A DNA stretch of 64,000 bases from Onchocerca volvulus (Eukaryota; Nematoda; Chromadorea; Rhabditida; Onchocercidae): positions 4,340,001-4,404,000 of the forward strand of contig HG738137.1 of assembly GCA_000499405.2 (NCBI GenBank), given 5' to 3'. The notes under the pieces were generated by a model that had not been told where the DNA came from, ran no database searches, and was given only the letters and a program-made list of their open reading frames with translations. Positions 26,131 through 38,879 of the stretch are shown here, piece by piece; position 1 is the stretch's first letter; each line of letters opens with the position of its first letter. The position numbers and the translations under genes were made by a program.

Positions 26131-28244
26131 TTTTTTTTCCCCGCTAATTTAGAACAATTATTGTAATTTCATTGAATGTTGCACGCATATTTGTCTGAAT
26201 TTCTTGAATTTTATAGTCTGAAATCGGAAAGTTTGTTGAAATCGCAAGCAATATTTTTAATTAATATAAGAGAAGTATCAAGAATTAAGTATTGATACTG
26301 AATGAAAGAAAAAATTTAACATTAAAATTTTTGAAATGACAGCATCTTTGAATCAAAAAAAAAAAATTCAAAAGTTTGAGTAAGCAAATGATTTACTAAA
26401 AAACAAAAAAACTATTTGTTCAGAGAAAAAGATGATTTCAAATATCACTTAAGAAAATCAAGAGTGAATAAATTTTGCGGAAAACACTTAACAAATAGCA
26501 AATCAAATAAATAAGTGAAAAGTAGTGAATGCAGATTAAATTTTAGTTTTACGGAAATTTTTGAAATATAGTTCGGACTGATTTTCAGAATAATAATTCA
26601 TTTGAAGACTGCTAGAATTAAAGCATAAATCAAGATTAGATAATATAACAATACATAAAAAGTACTTCTTCCTATGAAAAACAAAACACATAGATTATAT
26701 AAATAAACAATTTCAAATTAAAAAAGTGCAAAAATCAATGTTTAATAACATCATTTGAAGTTCAAAAAAGGTTGGCATCAAATTAATTAGGGAATATATG
26801 TACTACTTTACAAATAACTTGATCACTTTACTAATTCAGCGATTTTTTGGTGTGAATCCTAGGCGTTCAGAAAAACTGATGACCGTCTTTTCCATGTTCG
26901 ACAAAAAAAATCAGAAAAATCAACAAAACTTTTCAAACCTTTCTAACACTACGTTTGTGGCAAAGAATCTTTTCATAATAAAATTGATAAAAAGTCTTGG
27001 CAATGACATCAGTTCTATAGATGTATGATAATCAAATGAGATAGAAAGAGTATCTGTTCGCAAGAAGTTTATAGATTATTCCGAAAAGTTTATGGATTGA
27101 AGATTTGGAATGATCGAAGAAGAATTATTTTATAAATGCCATCTTCGACTAATGCTATCTTTCTAAACAATCATGTTAAGTATTTAGAATAAACTATGCA
27201 TATTCATATGTATAAGATGAATTTTGGATTTGCTGATTAATCTAATGGATTCGAAGTTGATTCCAGTGTCTGTGATTTGAATTTAACAGAATCATTGCGA
27301 TTTATTCCTACGAAAGAAGTATTTTTTACTTATTGTTATATGTCTGTCTGTATATCTTTCTATTATTTATTCTTTTACCATTCTTCAGTAACTAACTTTC
27401 ATTCTACTAGTCCTCTTATCTTTTGAAATGCATCATTAAAATATTGATTTATGCCAACGATTGCTTATTTGCTTATTCAATTCATATTATTCAATCTTTG
27501 ATTCAATCATCCCCTTTCTTCGAAGCATACTTGAGATTTAAAAGTCATTTATTTTTGTTAAGTCAATTAGCTTACAGAAATATTTGTGATCTCTTAGGTA
27601 TATACATATGCATATATTGTTCTGAACTTTCTTCCCGTTCAGTGAAATCATTTCGCTCTGATTAATCAAATATGTTTGGTCCGTTTTGAACAAACTTTTA
27701 TGTAAAAAAAAACTAGGATTATTATTATAATTTTAATAGAAATAATTAATATGACAGCTACGATTTGTGAAAAATAAAAATAGATAGACTCTTTCGGGTG
27801 AAAATGAATAAACTTTAGCAATATTAACTGGAAATATTATTAAAAAGGTTACAGAAAAATAAACTGCTACAACAAAAACATGATAATAAAAGGAATAAAA
27901 ATGCATCGGCAATCAGAAAAATTATTATTTCAAGTTTGCTTAAAACAAAATTATCTCCTTTCAAGACTAAGCTTTCATGTCACCATTGTCATAAACATAA
28001 TAAAAAAATGGATGGCAAAGTTTTCTTTGCTGAAAAAAAGAAGACTACTTATGTAATTAAAATGAAAGTACCAAGAAAAATAGAAAAAGTGTACGCAGCT
28101 TTTCCGAGAGACCGAAAATCGGAAGTTTGTTCTTTAACCACCTGTTACATAACAGCTTTGCATCCTTCCGCCGTGAGGCTAAGGGATTCTCCGTTATTAG
28201 ATGGAAAACCAAGCCAACTTTTATTAATATTATATATGTAATAA

Positions 28245-28347
<103 letters not shown>

Positions 28348-29861
28348 GACAAACATGTACACACCCATTTGCTCATTAACGTTCCTATGGAAACAAGTTT
28401 TCATCAGCCAAGGCTGACAGATAAGAATTTTATGCGACAAATTAAATGTTATATTCTTCTTAGTTTTTAGAAATCATTGTCATGAAGTTCGGGCAATGTA
28501 AGCAATTCCTAGATATGAAAATGAGCTGATACTGTAACGCACTGATAAGATTTTTTCAAAAGTTAAGTCTGATGAAATATAAGTTATTTCAACATATTGA
28601 CTAGTGGTGATAATGATCAAAAAGTTGTAACCACTTTGTAATCATCTCACATGACTCATTAAATAAAGTGAATAATACTGGAAGACTGAGAAGACTTAAT
28701 GAATGATTAGTCTCCTTAAATAGTAGGCATTCTTGAAACTAAGGAAGAACCACAAGTATCACAAAGCTATTTAAATTTATATAAAAATGAATAACAAAAT
28801 AATTCGAAAATACATTTTAGAAGTTAAAAATGGAATAATGTATCTCAGAGAAGCTCAATGCACTATCTGCTAGGATTTTTGTATTAGAGATCAAATTTTT
28901 TAAAAAAAGTAAAATGTGGCTTATGAAGAAAAAGAAAACTTTTGGATATCAATGCTTGCTTGTTTACTGAAATATTCCTTTCAAGTTATTGCTTTTATGT
29001 GATCATTTTACGATTAAATCATTAATCACTTTATGCTTTTATCATTGTTGAATAGTTTCTATAAGTTGTTTACTTAATTTGAGCAAGTCTATCTGCAAGA
29101 GTATATCAGCGCATTTGACATATGCCTGTTCCACATTGTTGTTATCGCTACATTTTCATGAGGTAATAAACTTGGATATGAATGAGAGAAAAAAAGGATC
29201 AGAAAATGTTTGGAAAAAGATCCTTGAAAGTTTACAAGAGTTAAATTAAAAGTCATAATTATTGCTATAGGTATTTGAAGAATGAGTCATTTTTCAAATG
29301 CAAACCTAATTTATTTACTGCTTTAATCAGATTACCACTACTAATTTTTGCTTAAATTAGATTATCACAACTAAAAATAAAGCGTCTACTCCTTACACCA
29401 TCAAGTTTCTGCATTTGAAATAATTTGTTGTTTTCACGCAGCACTTGTCACATAATTAATGGTTATTCATCACTTCGCTTGTTTTATACCTTGTAATTGT
29501 TGTTTTTGTGATACTACGAACGGAACGAGGTAAATAAATTTATCAAATCAATTAGCAAAAAGATAACAACCAATCATTTTATTTTAAAATTTATACATTT
29601 GAAAATTAATGTTGAAATCAGATCAATATGGCATCAACATGTGAATGAAATTCTCAAAATTAGAATTTTATATAAATTTTTTTATGAGTCCTTGTTTTGC
29701 AATCGTGAAATCAAAATGGCGTCGAATATAGCACTTCTCATTTTTTCTGTAGTGAAATCATATCCGAGAAACAAAGTGGAGTTTATTTTTATATGAGATG
29801 TAAATTGAAATTGTATATCGACGATTGCAGAAGTAATATGAACTACTGATACTATCATCTG

Positions 29862-29884
29862 TCATCATCATCATCATCATCATC
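29862..29884. repeat. (CAT)n microsatellite
   Basis: About seven CAT/TCA triplets in intergenic DNA upstream of the FoxF gene. No coding context. Confidence 0.9.
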
Positions 29885-31181
29885 CGTGATATTTCGTACA
29901 GAAGTATTAGAATCTTTAACTGAACTAATTGTTGTACTGCAACTATAATAAAAATTGATATTACCAGTTTCAATAGAATTTAAAATTAAGATAGTTTTTG
30001 TTAGAAAGATCGAGTTTTAAGCAAGATGCAGATCACTTAGTAACAAAGATTAAATTGAATATATACGCATAAATGAAAGTATTTATCAAATTAAAAATTA
30101 AACTCCTCCTTGTTAGCCATCGGCTTGATTTTCAGAAATCATAGATAAATAATTGTATGATAGAATTTGCTTCTCTTATATCCACTTCCTAGTTTCAATC
30201 GTATTTTCGATAAAAACATGAAATATCATCGATCAAAGAATGCAGTTTCTTCTTGGAAACGATTCGAATCTGGCAGGTGATAAAGACAAAAAAGCGGATT
30301 CTATAGTAGACAATAATTTATCGAATTTTCTCTATTAAGTTTCAATTTCACAAAATTTACGAACAAGAATTGTATCATGCAAGATGCTATATATAGATTA
30401 ATTTAATTAATCCGAACAAACTAGAGACATGCTGTTTTGCAAAATGACAAATCAATAAATAATCCTTCAAGCTGAAATCAAATGCGATATTTTCGGATTG
30501 TTTCTCATCACCGTACATATATGTCTCGAGATGGGCATTTTGATAAAATGATATTTTCGGGCAAATGGAAGCTTAGCATAGGTTAACAGGAGAGCATCAG
30601 AGCGATGACCATCAATGACATTTAATCTTTCACCATTATTTGGCAACAGATAGCAGCATTCTTATCCAAGCTATCGTACTGGTTTCGAATTACCGCATGC
30701 TCTGCAGCACCATGCAGCGCGCTTTTTCACGCTGATCGTGCTGCGTCATTTTTTGCATACTGAATTGTGCCTGATTTCGGGAAAAGTCGATTGTAGAATT
30801 TGAAAATTGAGCGAAAAAACTTTGACTAATTCAAAGCGAAATGTTTGATCGACCGTAATCCGACAAGAGTTTATGTAACGAACGTGAGAGAGAGGTTAAT
30901 CATACGGTGGATGATGATTAAAGCTGGAGGAGCAAATTTTGGCAGACCCTCGAATATCATCTTTCTCATGTCTCGTTTCACTCCGAAATCGTTCACAATC
31001 GTTTCCTCCCTCCACCTGTTTCTCCCTTTCCAATACTTCTCTGTAAGCTACCATAATACCAGTGAGATTAGTTTTCAGTTACAGCATGCTAACACACTTC
31101 ACATAAACTACCACCAGCCATCTCCAATCATTCAGCCAAGTTTAGTATAGTTGAACCTATCGACCTACTACTATTACTACT

Positions 31182-33515
31182 ATGGCCCAACATTCACAAA
31201 CTTTTTTACCAAAAATGGAATTAAAATTGTCGCAATCGACGTCGCAACTTCAGCAGCACTCTTCAAGGTAAGATATGTCATCGATGAAAGTGCACAGAAG
31301 ACAGATATTGTTTAGGCACTGATGGATGGATATGTATGGGTGGGCCCATCGAGTTTTGTTTGTATATGCAAGTTTGCTACCCAAATTGTTGTTTATTTCC
31401 CGATTTACGATAAACTATTCAGGTTTCCTAAAGTTGTATCATTCTCCTTTTACACGTACACAGCTGTTTCAACTATATTTTCTTCATTTTCTTGAAATTT
31501 CGCCAAGTAAAGCTTAAGCAGTGCAATTCTGATTCAGGTCTCAACCTTTCCTAAAAGTTTAATCAGTTGGGTTAAATTGTCCGTAAGATGACATCTCCGC
31601 AAATTAATGGCAAATTGCATAAAATATAACAGATTGCATGTGGCTTTAAATTAATAATTTGAAATTTCAGTCGCCAATGTTAAATCAAATTTTTATCCAA
31701 ATAATTTAAGTCTATACTTGTAACATATTTATTGCCACAATGTTGCTGCATTTCATTTGTTCTCGAACGACAATGATTTTGAATTCCCATTCAAATTCCA
31801 ATAATTAATTAAAACTGTCTTTTTTAATTTTTCTAGAAAATCGCCAATAAATTTGTCCAAAGCCAACTAGGCTATTTATTTAATGGAGATTTTAAATCGT
31901 AAAAAACCAAACAAACTTATTGTATGAAATACTTATAAGTCGCCAAGTATTGATTCTATGTTAAAAGACATACATCTGATTTTAGATTTTTTGCATTCCA
32001 AGTTCAAGTTTCATAAAAATTTAAAGTAGAATTTTTTATAGTTAAGAGATCACAAAATTTCTTTTCCTTTTGTCATTTTTGAAAATGATTGTTTATAAAA
32101 TAGAAATATCCAAAGCGGATTGTTGCTGTCAACAAATTTGTAGTGAGCCAATCTCCAGTGCACTCGGACCTTTGCAATTTAAAAGTGAAGATGAAGATGA
32201 AAAAAGTGTAATTTGTCGACGACGAAGCGGCAAACGGCAGGAGAAACCACCGTATTCCTACATTGCTCTCATCGCTATGGCGATATATGCAAAACCGGAT
32301 CGGAAAGCCACACTTACTGAAATTTACACTTTTCTTCAGAGTAATTTCGACTTTTTCAGAGGTGTATTTCGAATTTCTTTTAATATTCTTATTAATTTTT
32401 CCAGAAAAAGAGCAGTTGAAGACTAAAAGTCACTTAGGTCGTTTAATAGTTCAGTATGATGTCTGATGCAAAATCACGAAGTCGCAATCTGACATCTTCC
32501 CAGAAAGATGCAGAATATTCTGCTTAGAAATTAATGCAACTTCATTTAACTTTATTAAACTTCTGAACACAATTAAATACATAAGAAAAAATTTGTTTCA
32601 AATATCTGCAATATCCTTGACTTTCCTAAAATCACCAACTTCATCATCCCTTGATGTCTTAGGCAAATATCTTTTATCTTAGAAAATATTTTTTTTTTTT
32701 TTGTCTCCTTAACATCATCACCAGTCTTTCAGGAGAATATAATGGTTGGAAGAATTCTATTAGGCATAATTTGTCACTCAATGAGTGTTTCATAAAATTA
32801 CCGAAAAGTTCTGGTGGCCGAAGCGGCAAAGGTCATCAGTGGACAATCGATCAGAACTGCGAATTTTTCTTTGAAGAGGGTTCATATCGAAGGCGACCAC
32901 GAGGTTACAAAGCTCGTGCACGAAATTATGATCTTACTAATGAACAGGTGTGCTAATTAATTTATCATTTTCTGGATGCTCTGCATAAGTTGAAGGATGA
33001 AAGCATTTTGCTCCAGCCCCATATCCGAATTTTAAATTCTTGATATGGCCCAAATATTTACAGTTTGTTTGATGGCTTTTCAGAATCACTCGAATCTTGT
33101 AATCAAATTTCAGTTAGAACCGATGCAGTTTGTCGAGACCAATACCGTACCTATTAATACCAATGCAGTTGCCGTTGATGGAACATATTTCGTCACGCAA
33201 CAACAAAATTATTTGTCTCAATATAATTCATTCTGGCCTCATTATGAATATGCAAATCAATGGCCAAATAGTTATGGACTACCTCCATCAGCAGTTAATA
33301 GCTATCCCACGTACGACAGCATGCAAATGGTTGTGCAACATCAACAAACTGATTACACGGAAGGTTGTCCGGTGGTTACGATACCGAATGATTTATCAGG
33401 TGATGCAGATATATTTGCTGAGGAACAACAGCATGTTGATATACCGCAGTTTGGTTCTTCTTCGCAGCTGTATAATCAATATGCAAATTTATTATTACCT
33501 AATCAAAACTCATGA
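31182..33515 (+). CDS. let-381: Forkhead transcription factor, FoxF class (LET-381-like), 4 exons
   Basis: Exons: 31182-31267, 32159-32361, 32733-32947 and 33114-33515, giving 301 aa with consistent phases. The forkhead domain (about 57-150) shows [59 protein letters not shown] and [18 protein letters not shown]. The last segment (EEGSxRRRPRG) is typical of FoxF. Family knowledge: FoxF factors are nuclear DNA-binding regulators of mesoderm; C. elegans LET-381 acts in coelomocyte and mesoderm fates. The C-terminus is rich in Gln, Tyr and Asn (activation-type tail). Start: ATG 31182 joins in frame through a good AAG|GTAAGA donor; 31215 is an in-frame alternative. Two acceptors are possible for exon 2 (32144 or 32159) and for exon 4 (33084 or 33114), all in frame. 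It converges on the GnRH-receptor-like gene. Confidence 0.9.
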
Positions 33516-34594
33516 TTTCTTGTACTTGAATTTTTGAAAACTATCAATTAAGGAAAAGTTTGAGATTGTTTGAGATGTGCTAAACTGCATTTCTCATTTC
33601 ATTCAGCACATTCTATCACTTGAAGTGAAATTATATGCAATTTTCGCGAAAATTCTGGAACACTATTGCTTTATTGATGAGTTGTCATTTTGCCATTTTA
33701 AGAAATTTCAATGTTTCAAACTTTTCTTTTTTTATTCATAAATGAAATCAGAATGATTTAAAAACTTCTCACTTCATGGAATATCTTTCCAAGAGGGACT
33801 TTTTATAATGATTATGTTGTCTCGTTGAGAAATTATTCGCTTATTCTAATTAAAAATTTTAAATAATTTAAATATTTCATTACTGATTCTAATATTAATA
33901 TAGCGGTAGCAGCGTCAGTGCTGAATAAATAATCTTATTTCTGAATCATGCATTATTGATTAAAGAGTAGTATTGATTGATTCGAATTGACTTTTTAGGC
34001 AATATCAGCTTTCGTTTTGATACTGAGGGAGAAATCATATCACTGAAAAATTCATTATTATCTTTCCGTTCTGTATCTAAAAACAAAAAAAAAAAAAAAA
34101 AATGCAGCCGAAATTCACAATTATCATTCTTTTATTAATAATATTTTAAGTTTTATTTCTTATAATTGCGCAAGATTTTCTGCCTTTACATATTTTTGCA
34201 CATTTTCTTCATGAAAATTGAATTACTTTAAGGGATTAAAATTGATTTGCAACTTTAACTGCCATTGATGCAAAATTCCTAAGGCATATTACCAATGTTA
34301 AATCAATTCGATGCTACAGTTAACGGAGCTGAACTTTTTCAGCTTAGAGCGAAAAGAATTGAAGGAAAATTTAATCCAGTACTATATTTGCTATAGTAGC
34401 TAGCATGTTGACTATTGTTGAATAGAATCAGGATTCGAGGTTTTAGGAAAGCCGCGGAATCTGGAATTATGGAATTCTCGAAAAATTTTTATTCTCTATT
34501 TAATTACAAGATATTCTAATAAATTATTGGAGTACAATAAATTGTCCTTTGTACTACACACTTGCATGGACATAAAACCATAATGATTGATTAC

Positions 34595-34600
34595 TTTATT
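34595..34600 (-). terminator. Candidate polyadenylation signal for the GnRH-receptor-like gene
   Basis: AATAAA on the minus strand, about 122 bases after the receptor stop. It lies immediately past the TGACGTG repeat cluster, which would therefore be in the 3' UTR. Confidence 0.5.
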
Positions 34601-34605
34601 GTTTT

Positions 34606-34638
34606 CACGTCATCACGTCAACCACGTCACCACGTCGC
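34606..34638. repeat. Four-copy CACGTC (TGACGTG) short repeat
   Basis: Four CACGTC cores within 33 bases, spaced 8-9 bases apart (starting 34606, 34614, 34623 and 34631). On the receptor's sense strand three are TGACGTG and one is CGACGTG. The cluster falls in the predicted 3' UTR of the receptor gene, just upstream of its AATAAA. As DNA the core resembles CRE or unfolded-protein-response elements; as RNA it is a repeated short motif. Confidence 0.85.
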
Positions 34639-34721
34639 ATTTTGAACAAATCGATTTTTTTCTTTTGACCGAAGATATACAAAGCAAAGAAAATTGTTAA
34701 AATTATGTCTTTGAATATTTC

Positions 34722-37700
34722 TTAAGTAACAGTTAGAGATTCGAAACGAATTTTGGATTCTCGATGATTCTCTTCGACTGAGGTGCAACTTCTGCTGTTT
34801 CCAACAAACCTTTCATCTGTGACTTTTGAAACTAAAAGTGGCTGATAATCAGACGAGAACCGAAATGAGTTAGTTGCTTGCGACAATAATTCTTTTCTGA
34901 AATTCACTTTGCTGCATATATTATCAAACAAAACAAGTTGCTATCAGATAATGTTCAACTTTCAGATTATAAAATGATGAGGATTGCTGAATCAGGAGAT
35001 ATAGGCGTAGATTCTTAACTTCAAAAAAACAGAGTTGCCTTAAATTCAATTTTTTTGTAACAACCAAATACCCGCAACATCAAGAAAATACGACAGAAAT
35101 CAAAATAAAGAGAGCAAATTATGGCACTGCTGATAATAAATCTGTTAATTTAATGCTAAAAACAGGCCAATGCAGTAGAAGTTTTCGCCTCAAACTTTTC
35201 GCAATCGCTTCCCAAAGTACCTAACTATTGCGCAAAAATAAACGCATCAAGTATTGGATTTCATCGACTGTTGCTTTTTAGTACGAAAATCTGTATTATC
35301 TCTGAACTCAAGTATTATTGTCAATGTAGTGCACGAGTACTTACTCATTTGAATTTGAATTTCTGGAGTAATCTTACCTGCGCACTGTGGAATCATAAAC
35401 AGAAACGGCTCTTTTCTCGAATACATCAGCATTGGAACATTCAGCTAGCAGTAATAATTCTCTCTTAAGATCGAACGAAAAATAGCCATAAAGATATGGT
35501 GACATTGCAGAATTAAATACAGCAAATGTATATAACAATTTTCGAATAATAGCTGGTATGGGACTGAAATGATTTCTTGAAATTTTTTTGATTTATTTTT
35601 TGTAATTGATTATTTTGCATAATAGCCAATGTATTTTTTCGTAAATTTTTAAGGAAGAAAAGAATTGTTTTGACGATTTGGAAAGATCATGCATATTTAG
35701 TATTTTAGTTTATTGAATAACGAAGATTAATTCTTCTTTCATTCATAATATTAAATTAGAGAAATTAACGGTGTTAATCGAATGTCGAAAAAAAAATTGG
35801 AAAAATAAGTTTTGAAAAGGCTCGTTATAAAAAATAATGGAGAGCAATTAAAGCAGTATTGATAACGACAACATCATTGATTGATGATCTATTCTTATGT
35901 TGGGAGGCGTTAAACTTCTAGTATTTACTGAAAAAATGGCAACCTAGGTTTTATAGTGAAATGAACCAATGAAGCAACTGCATAAGGTGTCCAGCATAAA
36001 AGAAATGCAGATACCACAACCAATGTCATCTTCAACGTTCTACTCTTGGCACGTGTATAGGTTTCAGTAAAACTTTGTAGCTTCGTTGTTGAAGTAAGAA
36101 TAGACTTTGGGTTTGATTCTGAAAATTTTCAATTCTTTTGTTTAGAAATCAAAAAAATAGAATATTAGTTAGATTGATAAAAATAAAGAACTGAAGTTGT
36201 AGAAAGGATGTGAAATAAGTTATTCCTATATAGTCAGCGAATGCTGAAAATGCCGCACACGCTCAAACGAGTTTGCTCACGTCAAGTAAGAAGAATTTCT
36301 CACAAAGATATTTCGCATTCTTCTGATTTGATGAATTCTGGAGAAACTGAATCAAGAGTGATTCAATCAAGAATGCTTCGGTGATTCAATTTCTCTAAAG
36401 CTTATCAGATCATACGAGAAAAACAATCTTTGATCTGCCCTTCATTAATCACATTTTGATGAGAAATGACAAAATGAGCGTCATAATTCGTAACATTTTG
36501 CAATATAAAATATATCCATTTTTTACAAATTTTCAAATCACAACGATTCACTTGTCGAAACTAACGGATTTTAAGCACTTCACTTTTGGAGGAGATTTTG
36601 TATAGTATGAATGAATAACAGCCAACCGTTATTATCAATGGCAATAAAGAAACCTGAAAATAAGAATTAGAAGCCAATTGAAAGGAAGAAACCCAGATAA
36701 ATTTATTGACAACGGCGGTAAGGAAATTTGAAATTAAAAAGCAAAGGCTAATTAGAAGAAATTAATTGAAAAGATCAACTAAGTTAAATGAAGTCAAAAT
36801 GAACTAAAATGATAAAATTAATTTAGCAACACATTTTAAAATACGGCAACCTCATTTTAAACTTCCATCGCGTTTAGAGAATTAATGCTGAAAAATTTTT
36901 TAATGCTGCTCAATTGGTGAAGTTTTATTTTCAGTGCAAAAATTTCCTTCTTTTATGAGGAATTTTTTTTCCATAAATCGTAGTTTTTTTTTTTTTTTTT
37001 TTATCCAATGAAAAGCTTTAATTGCAGTAATAATGCCTAAAAATTTAGTAGCATGAATCGTCATCTATATTTTGTTAATAATTGAAACTATGTTCACAAA
37101 GTATGGCACAATGAAATCATCAAACTGCTTTTTTGTTAATTGAGAAGAGTGAAAATAATCACACCTCAAGTCATTACTTTTATTAAACTTGCTATATACA
37201 ACTTTACTTTTTTGGAATTTTAATTAAAAAACTTCTCTCTCCAGTTTTTCATTCCTCTTTTTTCATAAAGCCTCATATTTTTTATGTGTGCAGGGATTAA
37301 TTATAAAAAGATCCAATCAATCGAGGTTAAAGTGCATTTGAATCAATTAATAGAAAGACAGTAGACCAGAAAATTTGAATTGTGACAAGTTGAAATGATT
37401 ATTGTTAAATAACTTGTTGTCATAGTGATTGTTGTCTCGCGAGCAATATCTAATATTTATGTAGCATCAATCTGAGAGGAAAACATTTCCTGATTGCTAT
37501 TAATTGAATAGATTTTTCTTGAAGTTTGGGAAGATTCGCTATAGAAAGGGATTCTAAGTTTTTCAGTCATAAATATTGAAACGACTCGTAGTGTAAGACA
37601 ATTGATGAACGGACTTGTGCAAGATTAGCTATGGTATAAGCGAAGACAACGTTCCGCGATACAGCGCCGACGAAATCGCCTGACACGCACTGCGTAAACC

Positions 37701-38879
37701 ATTCTGCGCATGGATGATTTGACGTACGGAATAATACAGCCTAAAATAGAGCACGTGGAAACGAGTCTCTTACAAATTTTGCTATGGGGAAATTTTAATT
37801 CGAATAAATTTCTTCTGATAAAATTCGAATGAAGTTCGTTGGAAAATTAAAAAAAAAAAAAGTGATTTCTTCAAGATTTCTTCAAGAAATACTATAGTAA
37901 TAAAGAAAAGTTTTGAAAATTATTTACTTATCTTTATTTGTATTTGGCCCAATACAACTGGGACTATTTTAGAAGATGAACAATTTAACTTAAAAAATTT
38001 TGCGTAATATCATACCGCTGGAACACTTATCAAGAAGCTGATAATCCAAGCAACAGTAATCATCCGTCTTACTGATTTTTTAGCATTTAGTGTATAGAGT
38101 GGCGAAAATATCGAATAAAATCGATCAAAACTTATGCAAATTAACGTATTGGCTGCTAAACTATTGCCAAAGTTATCGAGAAATTTGCACATTCTGCACA
38201 GCTGCAAAGTTGTGATTGCCACTTTGTGCTTTTGTGAAATATAAGGATGGCATTCGTGTCATCTGTTAATTACACGGTTGAACTTTCAACTCATATTTTT
38301 ACCTAAGACTGAATAAGCCATATTACATACACGATTCGTTTGTTATTTTTTCAAAATGATATATCCTACAGTATCGTCCATATACTCTCTTTACATTTGA
38401 TCTCTCTGATCAATCGATGATTTGAGTAGGTTGAAGAGAGCGGTGTTGACAGATAGTTTAAATAAACTATTTCCAGCTTTTGATAGATTTTGAAAAATTA
38501 AAACCAAAAACTAACGAAATCACCGCCCCACCAGGCAACTGTAATACTATGTATTACTTCTTTCGGCATATAGAATAATGTGACAATAAGGTGTGCAATA
38601 TTCATGTGCAGCAATAACGTATATACTCGGCGAACTTTGACCCGTTGATTCCTGAAAAATATCAGTCTAATGGACGATCAAGAGATGACCAAGTAATAAT
38701 TCACTTACTCTTCAGCAATACAAGACACCATTGACCTACCTGATCAAAATAAGAAACATAGTACCATTACCGACAAATGCGATACAGAAACAAATGGAAT
38801 AACAAATAAATGTAAAATAATGCATCGATGTTAATACTGTCCGCGGATGCGATCGCGGATCCGAGCAATTCAATGACAT
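34722..38879 (-). CDS. GnRH/AKH receptor-like seven-transmembrane GPCR (8 exons)
   Basis: Exons: 38879-38740, 38651-38516, 38201-38016, 37740-37615, 36653-36584, 36118-35944, 35563-35378 and 34896-34722, giving 397 aa with every phase matching. Seen: TM1 FVGNGTMFLILI, TM2 LLLHMNIAHLIVTLFYMP followed by ITVAWWGGD, TM3 with CRMC and CISFDRF, ECL2 FTQCV (Cys pairing with TM3), TM5 SLLPLIITVGCY, TM6 FLLCWTPYAV, TM7 FNSAMSPYLYG, then a Ser-rich tail. Family knowledge: W-x-x-GD after TM2, CISxDR and CWTPY place it with GnRH/AKH-type peptide receptors (nematode gnrr family), plasma-membrane G-protein receptors. Odd: TM2 Asp is His, TM3 Ser is Ala and TM7 Asn is Ser, so the usual sodium pocket is gone. 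Which gnrr paralogue it matches cannot be decided here. The last acceptor (34896) restores frame exactly. Confidence 0.88.

Larger units (their letters stand above)
33516..34721. other. Convergent gap between FoxF and receptor genes
   Basis: About 1.2 kb that must hold both 3' UTRs. An AATAAA at 33924-33929 is about 410 bases past the FoxF stop. A poly(A) tract lies near 34081-34102. The receptor's candidate signal is at 34595-34600 and a repeated TGACGTG motif at 34606-34638. No gene is seen. Confidence 0.5.

Noticed and set aside
31326..31517. 63-codon frame in FoxF intron 1
   Set aside because: It lies within an intron that is needed for in-phase joining of FoxF exons 1 and 2, and its sequence is not protein-like.
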